Shown in pieces: positions 8,499-16,113 of a stretch of 64,000 nt of DNA (position 1 is the first letter of the stretch; every line of letters begins with the position of its first letter). A program made the translations under genes and the position numbers. The notes under the pieces are model-generated. The model was not told the DNA's origin, did no database searches, and was given only the letters and a program-made list of their open reading frames with translations. The DNA comes from Arthrobacter zhaoxinii. Its GTDB lineage: Bacteria > Actinomycetota > Actinomycetes > Actinomycetales > Micrococcaceae. The stretch covers positions 620,001-684,000 of the forward strand of contig NZ_CP104275.1 of NCBI RefSeq assembly GCF_025244925.1, read 5' to 3'.

Positions 8499-9908
8499 AT
8501 GTCCACCTCAGTTTCACAGGGTGCGGCCCGGGCCCCGAAAGCCGGCCAGCACCGACGGGCGCTGCGCCGCGCTTCCTGGATCGTCACCCTCGGCGGTTTC
8601 CTGTTCGGTTATGACACCGGCGTCATTAACGGCGCCCTGCCCTACATGCAGGACGATCTGGGGCTCACCCCGTTTACCGAGGGCCTGATCACCTCCAGCC
8701 TGCTCTTCGGCGCGGCCTTCGGCGGGGCCATCTCCGGGAAATTGACGGACAGGTTCGGCCGGCGCCGGATCCTCATGGCCCTCGCCGTCGTCTTCCTGCT
8801 GGGTACCCTCGGCACCTCCCTGGCCCCGACGATCGCCGTGATGGTCCTGTCCCGGATTGTGCTCGGCCTGGCTGTGGGCGGCGCCTCGGCGCTCGTCCCT
8901 GTGTTCCTCGCCGAGCTTGCCCCCGCGGAACGCCGCGGACAAATGGTGACGCGGGACCAGTTGATGATTGTGACGGGCCAATTGGTCGCCTTTGTCGCCA
9001 ACGCGGTCATCGGCAACATCTGGGGTGAGGATCAGGGCGTGTGGCGCTGGATGCTGGTCGTGGCCACCCTGCCGGCCATTGCCCTGTGGATCGGCATCGC
9101 GTTTGTTCCGGAAAGCCCCCGCTGGCTCGCCTCGAAGGGTCGTTTTGCGGAAACCCTCGCCGCCCTCCAGCGGATCCGCAGCGCCGACGACGCACAGGCC
9201 GAATACGGCGAAGTGCGCGGCCTGGCGGAGAAGGAGTCGGCGCAGGCAGGCACGCTGCGCGACTTCGCCGTGCCCTGGCTGCGGCGGGTCCTGCTGATCG
9301 GTATGGGACTGTCCATCGTCCAGCAGATCACCGGCGTGAACGCGATCATGTACTACGGCACGCAGATCCTGGCCGACGCCGGTTTCGGCACCGAAGCGGC
9401 GCTCACGGCCAACATCGCTAACGGTGTGGTGTCCGTGGCGGCCGCGATCGTCGGCATCTGGCTGCTGGGCCGCGTCCGCCGGCGGCACATGCTGATGACG
9501 GGGCTGATCGGTACCGGGTCTTCGCTGCTGCTGATCGGGCTGGTGTCGATCTTCGTCACCGAAGGCACTGTCCGCGGCTACCTCATTCTGGCCCTGACTG
9601 TCACGTTCCTGGCCTTCCAGCAGGGTGCCGTTTCACCGGTGACCTGGCTGATGCTCTCGGAGATCTTCCCGCTGAAGGTCCGCGGCCTCGGTATCGGCCT
9701 GTCGGTCTTCGTGCAGTGGATGACCAACTTCGCCGTCGGGTTCTCCTTCCCGGTCCTGATGGACGCCATCGGCATCTCGAAGACCTTCTTCATCTTCGTG
9801 GTGCTGGGTCTGCTGGCGCTGGCCTTCGTCCGCCGCTTTGTCCCGGAGACCATGGGGCAGAGCCTCGAACAGGTGGAAGAGCAGCTCCGCGCAGCCGGCA
9901 CCAAGTAG
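8499..9908 (+). CDS. Sugar porter family MFS transporter
   Basis: Proton-coupled sugar or polyol symporter of the MFS sugar porter family, 469 residues with twelve expected membrane segments. Family signatures are GGFLFGYDTGVINGAL (about 33-48), DRFGRRR in loop 2-3, ETLAAL after PESPRWLA in the central loop, QQITGVNAIMYY in helix 7, RVRRRHM in loop 8-9 and VPETMGQSLEQVE at the C-terminus. It most resembles XylE/GalP/IolT-type porters; the substrate cannot be told. The ATG at 8499 follows GAAGAAAGACGG and lies beyond the upstream terminator; the GTG at 8457 lies inside that terminator. No sugar catabolic gene adjoins it. Confidence 0.9.
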   Translation: MSTSVSQGAARAPKAGQHRRALRRASWIVTLGGFLFGYDTGVINGALPYMQDDLGLTPFTEGLITSSLLFGAAFGGAISGKLTDRFGRRRILMALAVVFLLGTLGTSLAPTIAVMVLSRIVLGLAVGGASALVPVFLAELAPAERRGQMVTRDQLMIVTGQLVAFVANAVIGNIWGEDQGVWRWMLVVATLPAIALWIGIAFVPESPRWLASKGRFAETLAALQRIRSADDAQAEYGEVRGLAEKESAQAGTLRDFAVPWLRRVLLIGMGLSIVQQITGVNAIMYYGTQILADAGFGTEAALTANIANGVVSVAAAIVGIWLLGRVRRRHMLMTGLIGTGSSLLLIGLVSIFVTEGTVRGYLILALTVTFLAFQQGAVSPVTWLMLSEIFPLKVRGLGIGLSVFVQWMTNFAVGFSFPVLMDAIGISKTFFIFVVLGLLALAFVRRFVPETMGQSLEQVEEQLRAAGTK

Positions 9909-9919
9909 GAACTGGCCGC

Positions 9920-9965
9920 ACGCAAAGAAGGGAACCTGCCCGCGGGCAGGTTCCCTTCTTTGCGT
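9920..9965. terminator. Bidirectional terminator, 22-bp perfect stem
   Basis: ACGCAAAGAAGGGAACCTGC and two further C (9920-9941) pair perfectly with 9944-9965 around a two-base centre. The AAAGAAGG / CCTTCTTT ends give a U-rich tail in both directions. It separates the convergent MFS gene and the hydrolase gene. Confidence 0.9.
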
Positions 9966-9974
9966 TAGTCGGCG

Positions 9975-11546
9975 TTAGGGGATTGCCGGGTAGTTCGCCA
10001 CGGTCGGTACCGTGACCGACGCCGTGAAGCTGGTCAAAGCGGTTGCTTTCGGCAGGGCATAGACGGAGGTGGCGGGCGTGATCTGCAGGACCAGCCGGGT
10101 GTTGGGCCCGGCGGTATAGGAGACCTCTTCCAGCGGGAGGGTCAGAGTGTGCTCCTTCCCGTCCAGGATCACCGGAACCGGGGTGACCTGATTGCCCAGC
10201 ACCAGGGAGGACCGGGACCGGTCAATGATCTGGGCATAGACGTGGGTGTTGGCCTGCCGGGCCGAGCCGCGGTAAGTGAGCGTCAGCTGCGGGGCACCGT
10301 AGACCGACGTCGTCACCGTGGGTGCGCTGATGGGGACATTGACCGCCACCGGCGCGACAGCGGCTGCCACGACGGCACCGCTCACGGCAGCGGGGGAGAG
10401 GATGATCGATCCCCTTCCTGCGCCGGACAGGGCCCCGGTGACCTGCGGGTAACCCGGAGCTCCCCGGGTCACGCCGGCCTGGTCGATGAACTGGAACGCA
10501 GCACCGGTGTCCACCGGCTCGTTCCGCAGATAGCGGGCAAACCAGTTCAGCACCGCGGGGGTGATCCGGTCCGGCCCGGCAACGGAGTTGCACAACCCGT
10601 GGCCGCCGCAGAACTGCAGCATTTTGGTAGGTGTGCCGGTGCCGCGGATGAGCTCATAGTTGCGCCGGGCCTCGTCCAGGGTAAAGAGCGTATCCGCGGT
10701 GCCCTGGATGATCAGGGTGGGAGCGGTAATCGAGGTGAACAGGCTGTCCGGGGTGAGGGATTCGAAGTAGGCGATGGATTCGGCGCTGAGCTGGTTCGGG
10801 TAGGTCAGCCCTTCCTGGCAGGCTTTGCGGACCGGGGCGGCGAGGGCACCCTGGTTGCCCACGAGGGATCCCAGCTGTCCCAAGGCCGTCCCCTCGGCGC
10901 AGAGCAGGGCGCCCCAGCCGCTCTTGAAGGAACCGGCCTTGTACAGGCTGGTGGTGAGGTCATTCCAGGCGATGGTGGGCGTGATGGCATCCACCCGCTG
11001 GTCCTGCGAGGCGAGGACAAACTGGATGCCGCCGCCGTAGGACGCACCGGCCATGCCGAGGACGGGGTCACCGGGGGAATCCAGCCGGGCTTCGGGCTGG
11101 GCCGCGATGTAGTCGATGATGGCAGAGCCGTCCCGGCCTTCGTAGGCAGGGTTGTTGACGTAGGCCTCGCCACCGCTGAGCCCGAAGCCGCGCGGATCCC
11201 AGGTCACCACGTTGTAGCCGGCGTCCCGCAGCGGGGCGATACCGATGGAACCGATCAGCGTGCTGGTGGACGTCAGCGGGAGGCGCCCGCCAGGCAGCCC
11301 GAACCCGGGCCCCACCATCACGGTGGGTGCCTTTTGTCCGGCGGCAAGGCCGGTGGCGGGGAAGAAATTGGTGTGGATGGGGGTGCCGTCGAAACTGGTG
11401 ATCACGACGTCGGTGCGGATGGCAGGCGCGGGTGCAGCAATTGCCGGTGCTGCCGGTGCTGCCGGTGCGGCGACGGCGGGTGCCGCTGCCAGGGACGAGC
11501 CCAGCAGCGCGGCGGAGACCGCCAAAATGCCCAGGTTTTTCCTCAT
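9975..11546 (-). CDS. Secreted alpha/beta hydrolase (S15-like)
   Basis: Exported hydrolase of 523 residues. The N-terminus MRKNLGILAVSAALLGSSLA ends in AAPAVAAP, a Sec signal peptide with likely cleavage near residue 30, followed by an Ala/Pro linker. The fold resembles X-Pro dipeptidyl-peptidase (S15) enzymes: WDPRGFGLSGG precedes the nucleophile Ser in GMAGASYGGG, Asp lies in IIQGTADTLFT and the catalytic His in CGGHGLC. A C-terminal beta-rich region of about 150 residues resembles the jelly-roll domain of that group. Substrate (peptide or ester) is unknown. The ATG at 11546 is preceded by GAGGT at short spacing; longer frames would place residues before the signal peptide. Confidence 0.82.
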   Translation of the reverse strand: MRKNLGILAVSAALLGSSLAAAPAVAAPAAPAAPAIAAPAPAIRTDVVITSFDGTPIHTNFFPATGLAAGQKAPTVMVGPGFGLPGGRLPLTSTSTLIGSIGIAPLRDAGYNVVTWDPRGFGLSGGEAYVNNPAYEGRDGSAIIDYIAAQPEARLDSPGDPVLGMAGASYGGGIQFVLASQDQRVDAITPTIAWNDLTTSLYKAGSFKSGWGALLCAEGTALGQLGSLVGNQGALAAPVRKACQEGLTYPNQLSAESIAYFESLTPDSLFTSITAPTLIIQGTADTLFTLDEARRNYELIRGTGTPTKMLQFCGGHGLCNSVAGPDRITPAVLNWFARYLRNEPVDTGAAFQFIDQAGVTRGAPGYPQVTGALSGAGRGSIILSPAAVSGAVVAAAVAPVAVNVPISAPTVTTSVYGAPQLTLTYRGSARQANTHVYAQIIDRSRSSLVLGNQVTPVPVILDGKEHTLTLPLEEVSYTAGPNTRLVLQITPATSVYALPKATALTSFTASVTVPTVANYPAIP

Positions 11547-11749
11547 AGTGACCTCATTGTCTGCGGAAAAGTGCGAGTGGTTACCGGGTGGTAACTTCCC
11601 GCAGATTAGAAGGCGGAGGATGAAGCACGCAAGGGGAGCAGGGAAATCCGGCCTTTGATGCGCTGAAAACCACGGCTCGTACAGCGGTCGGTCTACTGAA
11701 CCCGCCGGCCCGCGACGGCGCATAAGCATGCTGCATGTGGGAACGCATC
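11547..11749. other. Intergenic, upstream of secreted hydrolase
   Basis: This stretch holds the untranslated upstream region of the hydrolase gene; no start-proximal promoter could be fixed. It contains no supported gene, and the next element to the right is the terminator of the BCCT gene. Confidence 0.5.
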
Positions 11750-11805
11750 AAACAAAAAGACGGGAAGGTCCCCGCACGGATACCGTGCGGGAATCTTCCC
11801 GTCTT
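11750..11805 (-). terminator. Terminator of BCCT transporter gene
   Basis: Read on the minus strand, AAGACGGGAAG and CCCGCACGG form a two-part stem (11795-11805 and 11783-11791 with 11771-11779 and 11757-11767), interrupted by a symmetrical three-base internal loop, then TCTTTTTGTTT. Stem plus U-tract makes a strong intrinsic terminator 43 bases after the BCCT stop codon. Confidence 0.9.
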
Positions 11806-11848
11806 AGTGGGCGCCTTATCTCAAAGACGCCGGAGTAATGCTGGCCGG

Positions 11849-13756
11849 CTACTTACGGTCCGGCGCAGCGTTCACCGGGGTGCCTGCTTCCGGGCCGTCG
11901 TCGTGCTCGGTGGTGTGCAGGTCGAAGGAGGAACCATGTTCCTCCACGCCGGCCTGGATGGCCCGGTCCACCACGGAAACGGCAAGCCGGCGCCGCAGCG
12001 AGAGCGGGTCCTTGGCCAGGTCCTTGGCGAGGGCGATGGTCATCAGCAGCATGACCACGGCAAAGGGCAGCGCGGCCACAATGGTGATCCGTTGCAGGCC
12101 GTCCAGCGCCTCCGCAGGGTCATCACCGCCGGCCAGCATCATTACCGCCGCCACGGCGCCGGTGAGGACACCCCAGAAGATCACGACGCCGCGGGACGGG
12201 TGCTCGGCCCCGTTGGAGCTCAGGGAGGCCATGATGATGGATGCCGAATCTGCTCCGGTGACGAAGAAGATGGCCACCAGGACCATGGCAAGGATGCCCA
12301 CCGCGGCGGCCAGGAGGTTCGGCATGGGGAGGGCTGCAATCAGATCGAACAGCGAGCCGTCGAAATCAATGGTGGGTTCGCCGTCGACCATAGTGGTGAG
12401 TCCGGGCGTGCCGTTGGCATCCGCTTCACGCTGGATGCCGATCGCGGCGCCGCCGAAGATGGAGAACCAGACCACGCTGACTACGAAAGGAACTGCCAGG
12501 ACGCCGGTGACGAACTGGCGGATGGTGCGGCCGCGGCTGATGCGGGCGATGAACATACCGACGAACGGCGTCCAGGACAGCCACCAGGCCCAGTAGAAGA
12601 TGGTCCAGCTGGAGAGCCAGGCGCGCATGGATTCGTCGCCTGAGACCTCGGTGCGGGAGGCCATGGAGGCCATGTTGGCGGCGTAGTCGCCGATGGCTGC
12701 CGGGATGACGTTGAGGATGAAGAGCGTCGGCCCGACAACAAAAACGATGGCTGCCAGCACCACAGCGAGGACCATGTTGATGTTGGACAGCCACTGGATG
12801 CCGCGGGAGATGCCGGACACGGCGGACGCCACGAAGCAGCCGGTGAGGATCGCGACGATCGCGACCAGAACCGTGGTTCCCGCGGTCCCAAGGAAACCAA
12901 CGGACTGCAGGCCGCTGCCGATCTGCAGGGCGCCGAGGCCGAGCGAAGCAGCGGTGCCGAACAGGGTCGCGAAGATGGCGAAGATGTTCAGCACCTTGCC
13001 CAGCGGTCCCTCTACCCGCTTCACGCCGAAGAGTGAGGTGAAGGCCGAGGAAATCAGCTGGCGGCGGCCGAGGCGGTAGGTGCCGTAGGCCATGGCAATG
13101 CCGACAACGGCGTACATGGCCCACGGATGCAGGCCCCAGTGGAACAGTGACGTACCCATGGCGGTCTGCAGGGCCTCAGGGGTCTGGCCGTCAACGGTGC
13201 CGGGGGGAGGGGAGACGTAGTAGAACAAGGGCTCGGCCGCGCCGTAGAACATCAGGCCGATGCCCATGCCGGCGGCGAACATCATGGAGATCCAGGAAAT
13301 CGTCTTGAACTGCGGTTCCTCGCCGTCCTGGCCCAGGGGAATCTTGCCGTAGCGTCCCACAGCCAGCCAGATCACGTAGACCACGAGGAACGAGGCAAGG
13401 AGCACAAAGAACCAGCCGGCGTTAGTGATGACCCAGTCCAGTGCCGCCGAGGAGACGGAGGAGAGGCTGTCGGTCCCGAAGAAGCCCCAGGCAATGAAGG
13501 CGATTGCAAGGACACCGGTGACGGCGAAGATCACTTTGTCGAGCTTCGCAGGCACGCCGCGGGTGAGTGCCGCTTCCTGCTCCCGCTGCCCCTCGAGCAT
13601 CTGCTGGGCGAGTTCGTGCTCCTGCTCCACGATGGGCATCGAGGACGTCGAGGGGGCTTCCGTTGCTACGGAGGAGTGGGTAGTGGCGGGAACCGGGGCG
13701 ACGGGATCAGCCGCATGCCTTCCGGCGTCGCGCGGTGGACCTTCTGTGGTAGCCAT
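11849..13756 (-). CDS. BCCT family osmolyte transporter
   Basis: Betaine/carnitine/choline transporter of 635 residues that takes up quaternary-ammonium osmolytes, usually with Na+ and under osmotic activation. An N-terminal cytoplasmic extension of about 70 residues precedes twelve membrane helices. The glycine-rich unwound helix reads AAGMGIGLMFYGAAEP (about 155-170), and the family signature in helix 8 is FYWAWWLSWTPFVGMF (about 385-400), including the Trp box that binds trimethylammonium. The C-terminal tail is charged, as in osmosensing members. RBS AAGGAAGG lies directly before ATG 13756. It is monocistronic with a terminator downstream and competing hairpins in its leader. Confidence 0.93.
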   Translation of the reverse strand: MATTEGPPRDAGRHAADPVAPVPATTHSSVATEAPSTSSMPIVEQEHELAQQMLEGQREQEAALTRGVPAKLDKVIFAVTGVLAIAFIAWGFFGTDSLSSVSSAALDWVITNAGWFFVLLASFLVVYVIWLAVGRYGKIPLGQDGEEPQFKTISWISMMFAAGMGIGLMFYGAAEPLFYYVSPPPGTVDGQTPEALQTAMGTSLFHWGLHPWAMYAVVGIAMAYGTYRLGRRQLISSAFTSLFGVKRVEGPLGKVLNIFAIFATLFGTAASLGLGALQIGSGLQSVGFLGTAGTTVLVAIVAILTGCFVASAVSGISRGIQWLSNINMVLAVVLAAIVFVVGPTLFILNVIPAAIGDYAANMASMASRTEVSGDESMRAWLSSWTIFYWAWWLSWTPFVGMFIARISRGRTIRQFVTGVLAVPFVVSVVWFSIFGGAAIGIQREADANGTPGLTTMVDGEPTIDFDGSLFDLIAALPMPNLLAAAVGILAMVLVAIFFVTGADSASIIMASLSSNGAEHPSRGVVIFWGVLTGAVAAVMMLAGGDDPAEALDGLQRITIVAALPFAVVMLLMTIALAKDLAKDPLSLRRRLAVSVVDRAIQAGVEEHGSSFDLHTTEHDDGPEAGTPVNAAPDRK

Positions 13757-13785
13757 AGGCCTTCCTTATGTCAGCATGTCAGCGC

Positions 13786-13818
13786 AAAAGGGCCCGAGCC
13801 CTTCTTGAAGGACCCGGG
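13786..13818 (-). promoter_or_regulatory. Candidate attenuator in BCCT leader
   Basis: On the transcript, arm CCCGGGTCCTT (13818-13808) can pair with AAGGGCTCGGG (13803-13793) over a caag loop, 11 pairs with two G-U. The second arm also starts a terminator-like hairpin, AAGGGC-TCGG-GCCCTT (13803-13788), followed by UUUU. The two folds are mutually exclusive. The element ends about 30 bases before the BCCT start codon. Confidence 0.45.
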
Positions 13819-14155
13819 CAGGCAGAATGGCAGCCACTCTTTATTTGAGCGTGTGGCGGGCGGTAGACCGTCCGTCGGAATCAATAAAGTAACGCTGCCT
13901 AGCTTCTGCGTCCCTTTACATAATTCGCAAGTGTTAGTTCCAGAGTCGCGGCCTGCGGCGCACCAAGTCAAATTGAACAGCCTGCTGTGTTTTAGGCCAC
14001 GGACGCCGAGTTGATGCCGTTGCGGGTCCCGGCCGGAGCGGACTTTCACCGCTGGATCAGCTGCTCAGGGGCCTTCGGCGGGACGGTGCTGAGGACGGGA
14101 AAAGAGTCGCTGCAAGGAAGTCGGCTCTTCGATTTCTCCTGTATTCGCCGTCATC
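13819..14155. other. AT-richer intergenic region without a gene
   Basis: About 340 bases between the BCCT leader and the end of the small gene at 14156. The part at 13890-13990 is clearly richer in A/T than its surroundings and should hold the BCCT promoter on the minus strand. A further imperfect hairpin, GGACGGT/ACCGCCC on the minus strand, lies near 13855-13871. No supported coding sequence. Confidence 0.5.
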
Positions 14156-14647
14156 CTAGGTGGTCCGGAATTCCATTGCGGGGTCATAGGAGCACGGCCC
14201 TTCGTAGCTCAGGCTGCTCAGATGGGTCCCGGCCTGGTAAACCAAGGTGCTTCCCTCGTCGTCTTGAAGGGTGACCATGATGTAGTAACCCGGCCGCAGG
14301 GACTTGGGCACTTCGGAGTCGTAGCGGTCGGTTTCGGTGAACCCCTGCTGTTCGAAGTGGGAAACGTACTTCTCCACGGCGGTTTCCGGGTCCTCCACTG
14401 CGGGGCCCATGATCATCGAACTGTAGCGGTACGCGCGTTGCTCGCCGCTTCCGGGCTTGAGTCTTGTGCAGGTGTATGCGACATACCCGCTTGTCTTCGT
14501 TCCGTCCCACGCGGAGCGTGCATCGTTGGAATGGGTCCACTGTCCACCGTGGACCTTGGTGGTTTCGTCGCTCAGCTCCAGCATTCTGGCAAGCAGTTCC
14601 GCGGCAGGCCTGGATTGATCCGCGGTTGCGCTGCGTTCACTCTTCAA
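14156..14647 (-). CDS. Unknown small protein downstream of VIT gene
   Basis: Hydrophilic protein of 163 residues that I cannot assign. It has no signal peptide or membrane segment in this frame. It holds CTRLKPGSG, a stretch PAVEDPETAVEKYVSHFEQQ that looks like one amphipathic helix, and then ETDRYDSEVPKSLRPGYYIM and alternating beta-like segments ending in GPCSYDP; the pattern recalls the soluble part of small actinobacterial lipoproteins. The start is TTG at 14647, chosen because GGAGAGGA stands at good spacing and no in-frame ATG or GTG fits better. It begins 15 bases after the stop of the metal exporter gene, so the two are cotranscribed. Confidence 0.65.
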   Translation of the reverse strand: MKSERSATADQSRPAAELLARMLELSDETTKVHGGQWTHSNDARSAWDGTKTSGYVAYTCTRLKPGSGEQRAYRYSSMIMGPAVEDPETAVEKYVSHFEQQGFTETDRYDSEVPKSLRPGYYIMVTLQDDEGSTLVYQAGTHLSSLSYEGPCSYDPAMEFRTT

Positions 14648-14662
14648 GGTGTCCTCTCCGCC

Positions 14663-15793
14663 CTACAGTGCCGTCGTGCCGAAAATCATGCCCAGCAGAT
14701 ACGTGGCACCGGCAGCACCCAGGCCGATCGCCAGCTGGCGCAGCGCCCGCTTGAGCGGGGAGGCTCCGGAGAGCAGGCCGACGACGGCGCCGGTCATCAG
14801 CAGCGCCAGCCCCACCAGGACGCAGGAGAGGACGACGGCGGTCATCCCGGTCAGGCCGAACAGGTAGGGGAGTACCGGAACTACCGCTCCGGAGGCGAAG
14901 AAACAGAAGCTGGATGCCGCAGCACCCAAACCGGTGCCTACGGACTCGTGGTCATCGCGATTTTCGTCGGCGTCGGCTTCGGGGTTGAGGGAGAAGCTCG
15001 GGTCGCAGTCGCAGGTGAACAGGCCCATCCGTTCCGCGGCACGGTGCTCGGCAGCTTCCTTGCTCATGCCGCGCGCCCGGTAAACCAGCACCAGCTCGTT
15101 GGCGTCAATGTCCAGGGACTTCGCTGCAGAAAGCGTGATCTGGGTGGGCCGGGAGGCATCCAGAAGTTCGCGCTGGGACCGGACTGAAACATATTCGCCT
15201 GCGCCCATGGACAACGCGCCGGACAGCAGGCCGGCCAGGCCGCTGATCAGGATGAAGGTGCTGGACACGCCGGTGGCGCCGATGCCCATGATGAGGGCCA
15301 GGTTACTGACCAGCCCGTCATTGGCGCCGAACACTGCCGCCCGGAAGTTCCCCGACAACCGGGTCCGTCCCCGGGTCGCCAGGCCGCGGATCACTTCTTC
15401 GTGGATCTGTTCATCGGCCGCCATCGCACTGGTGGCATTGGGATCCTGGGCATAGGGGGAGCGCCCCTCGGCGCGCTGCGCCAGTGCCAGCACGAAGACT
15501 GAGCCGAAACGGCGGGCCAGCAGCCCGAGAACCCGGTTACGGAAGGAAGCGCGCGTCCCGCGGCCGGCGTCGTCGCCCAGCAGGGTCCGCCAGTGCTCCT
15601 CATGCCTGCCCTCGGCCTCGGCCAGCGCCAGGAGGATGTCACGCTCTTCACCGTCGCGGCGTTTGGCCAGATAACGGTATGTGGCGGCTTCGGCCTGCTC
15701 ATCGGCCAAGTACTGCCGCCAGCGCTTTAGATCGGCGTTGGACGGTACGGCGGCGTCGCTGGATGAAGGCTCCGGCGGGGAATCGGAATTCAC
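14663..15793 (-). CDS. Ferritin-like/VIT1 metal exporter (MbfA-like)
   Basis: Membrane protein of 376 residues joining an N-terminal ferritin-like domain to a CCC1/VIT1 transporter, as in the membrane-bound ferritin MbfA that exports iron. The ferritin-like part (about 20-120) has helices with DEQAEAATYRYL and EAEGRHEEHW, giving the Glu/His metal ligands. The VIT part starts GNFRAAVFGANDGLVSNLAL (about 155-174), has five membrane segments and an amphipathic cytosolic stretch with CDCDP (about 280). Substrate Fe2+ or Mn2+ is inferred from the family. GTG 15793 follows AGGAG. A 7-bp inverted repeat GACCGGA/TCCGGTC lies just upstream at 15809-15832. Confidence 0.87.
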   Translation of the reverse strand: MNSDSPPEPSSSDAAVPSNADLKRWRQYLADEQAEAATYRYLAKRRDGEERDILLALAEAEGRHEEHWRTLLGDDAGRGTRASFRNRVLGLLARRFGSVFVLALAQRAEGRSPYAQDPNATSAMAADEQIHEEVIRGLATRGRTRLSGNFRAAVFGANDGLVSNLALIMGIGATGVSSTFILISGLAGLLSGALSMGAGEYVSVRSQRELLDASRPTQITLSAAKSLDIDANELVLVYRARGMSKEAAEHRAAERMGLFTCDCDPSFSLNPEADADENRDDHESVGTGLGAAASSFCFFASGAVVPVLPYLFGLTGMTAVVLSCVLVGLALLMTGAVVGLLSGASPLKRALRQLAIGLGAAGATYLLGMIFGTTAL

Positions 15794-16101
15794 GGTGCTC
15801 CTGACAGGGACCGGAAACAGGGGAATCCGGTCAGTTAACAGACAACTCTTCTGACCGAAGGTCTCGCTCGCCCGCGGCAGGTGCCGGCGGGTGGACTGCC
15901 GGGACGCCGCAGCGTCCAGTATGTCGACAGGCCTCGGTGTGGCGGACCATCACAGGCCGCACCGGAGCTACTCCCCTTCGCGTACCCAGTGTAGTTGAAT
16001 CCCGCGGCGGACCCGCCGGAGCCCGCCGGAACCCCCGGATCCAGCCGATTCCGCCTCGGGTCCCTAAGTACCCTGACTTTTTGTCTCTGACGGGCAGGCG
16101 C
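15794..16101. other. Divergent promoter region VIT / fadD
   Basis: About 310 bases between two divergent genes. It contains the inverted repeat GACCGGA-N10-TCCGGTC at 15809-15832, which would form a hairpin in the leader of the VIT transcript. No clear Fur/DtxR/MntR box was recognised and no gene is supported. Confidence 0.45.
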
Positions 16102-16107
16102 TACAGT
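16102..16107 (+). promoter_or_regulatory. -10 box TACAGT of leaderless fadD-like gene
   Basis: TACAGT ends six bases before GTG 16114; TTGTCT at 16081-16086 is a possible -35. The spacing predicts transcription starting at the start codon, which fixes the start. Confidence 0.6.
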
Positions 16108-16113
16108 CAGATC

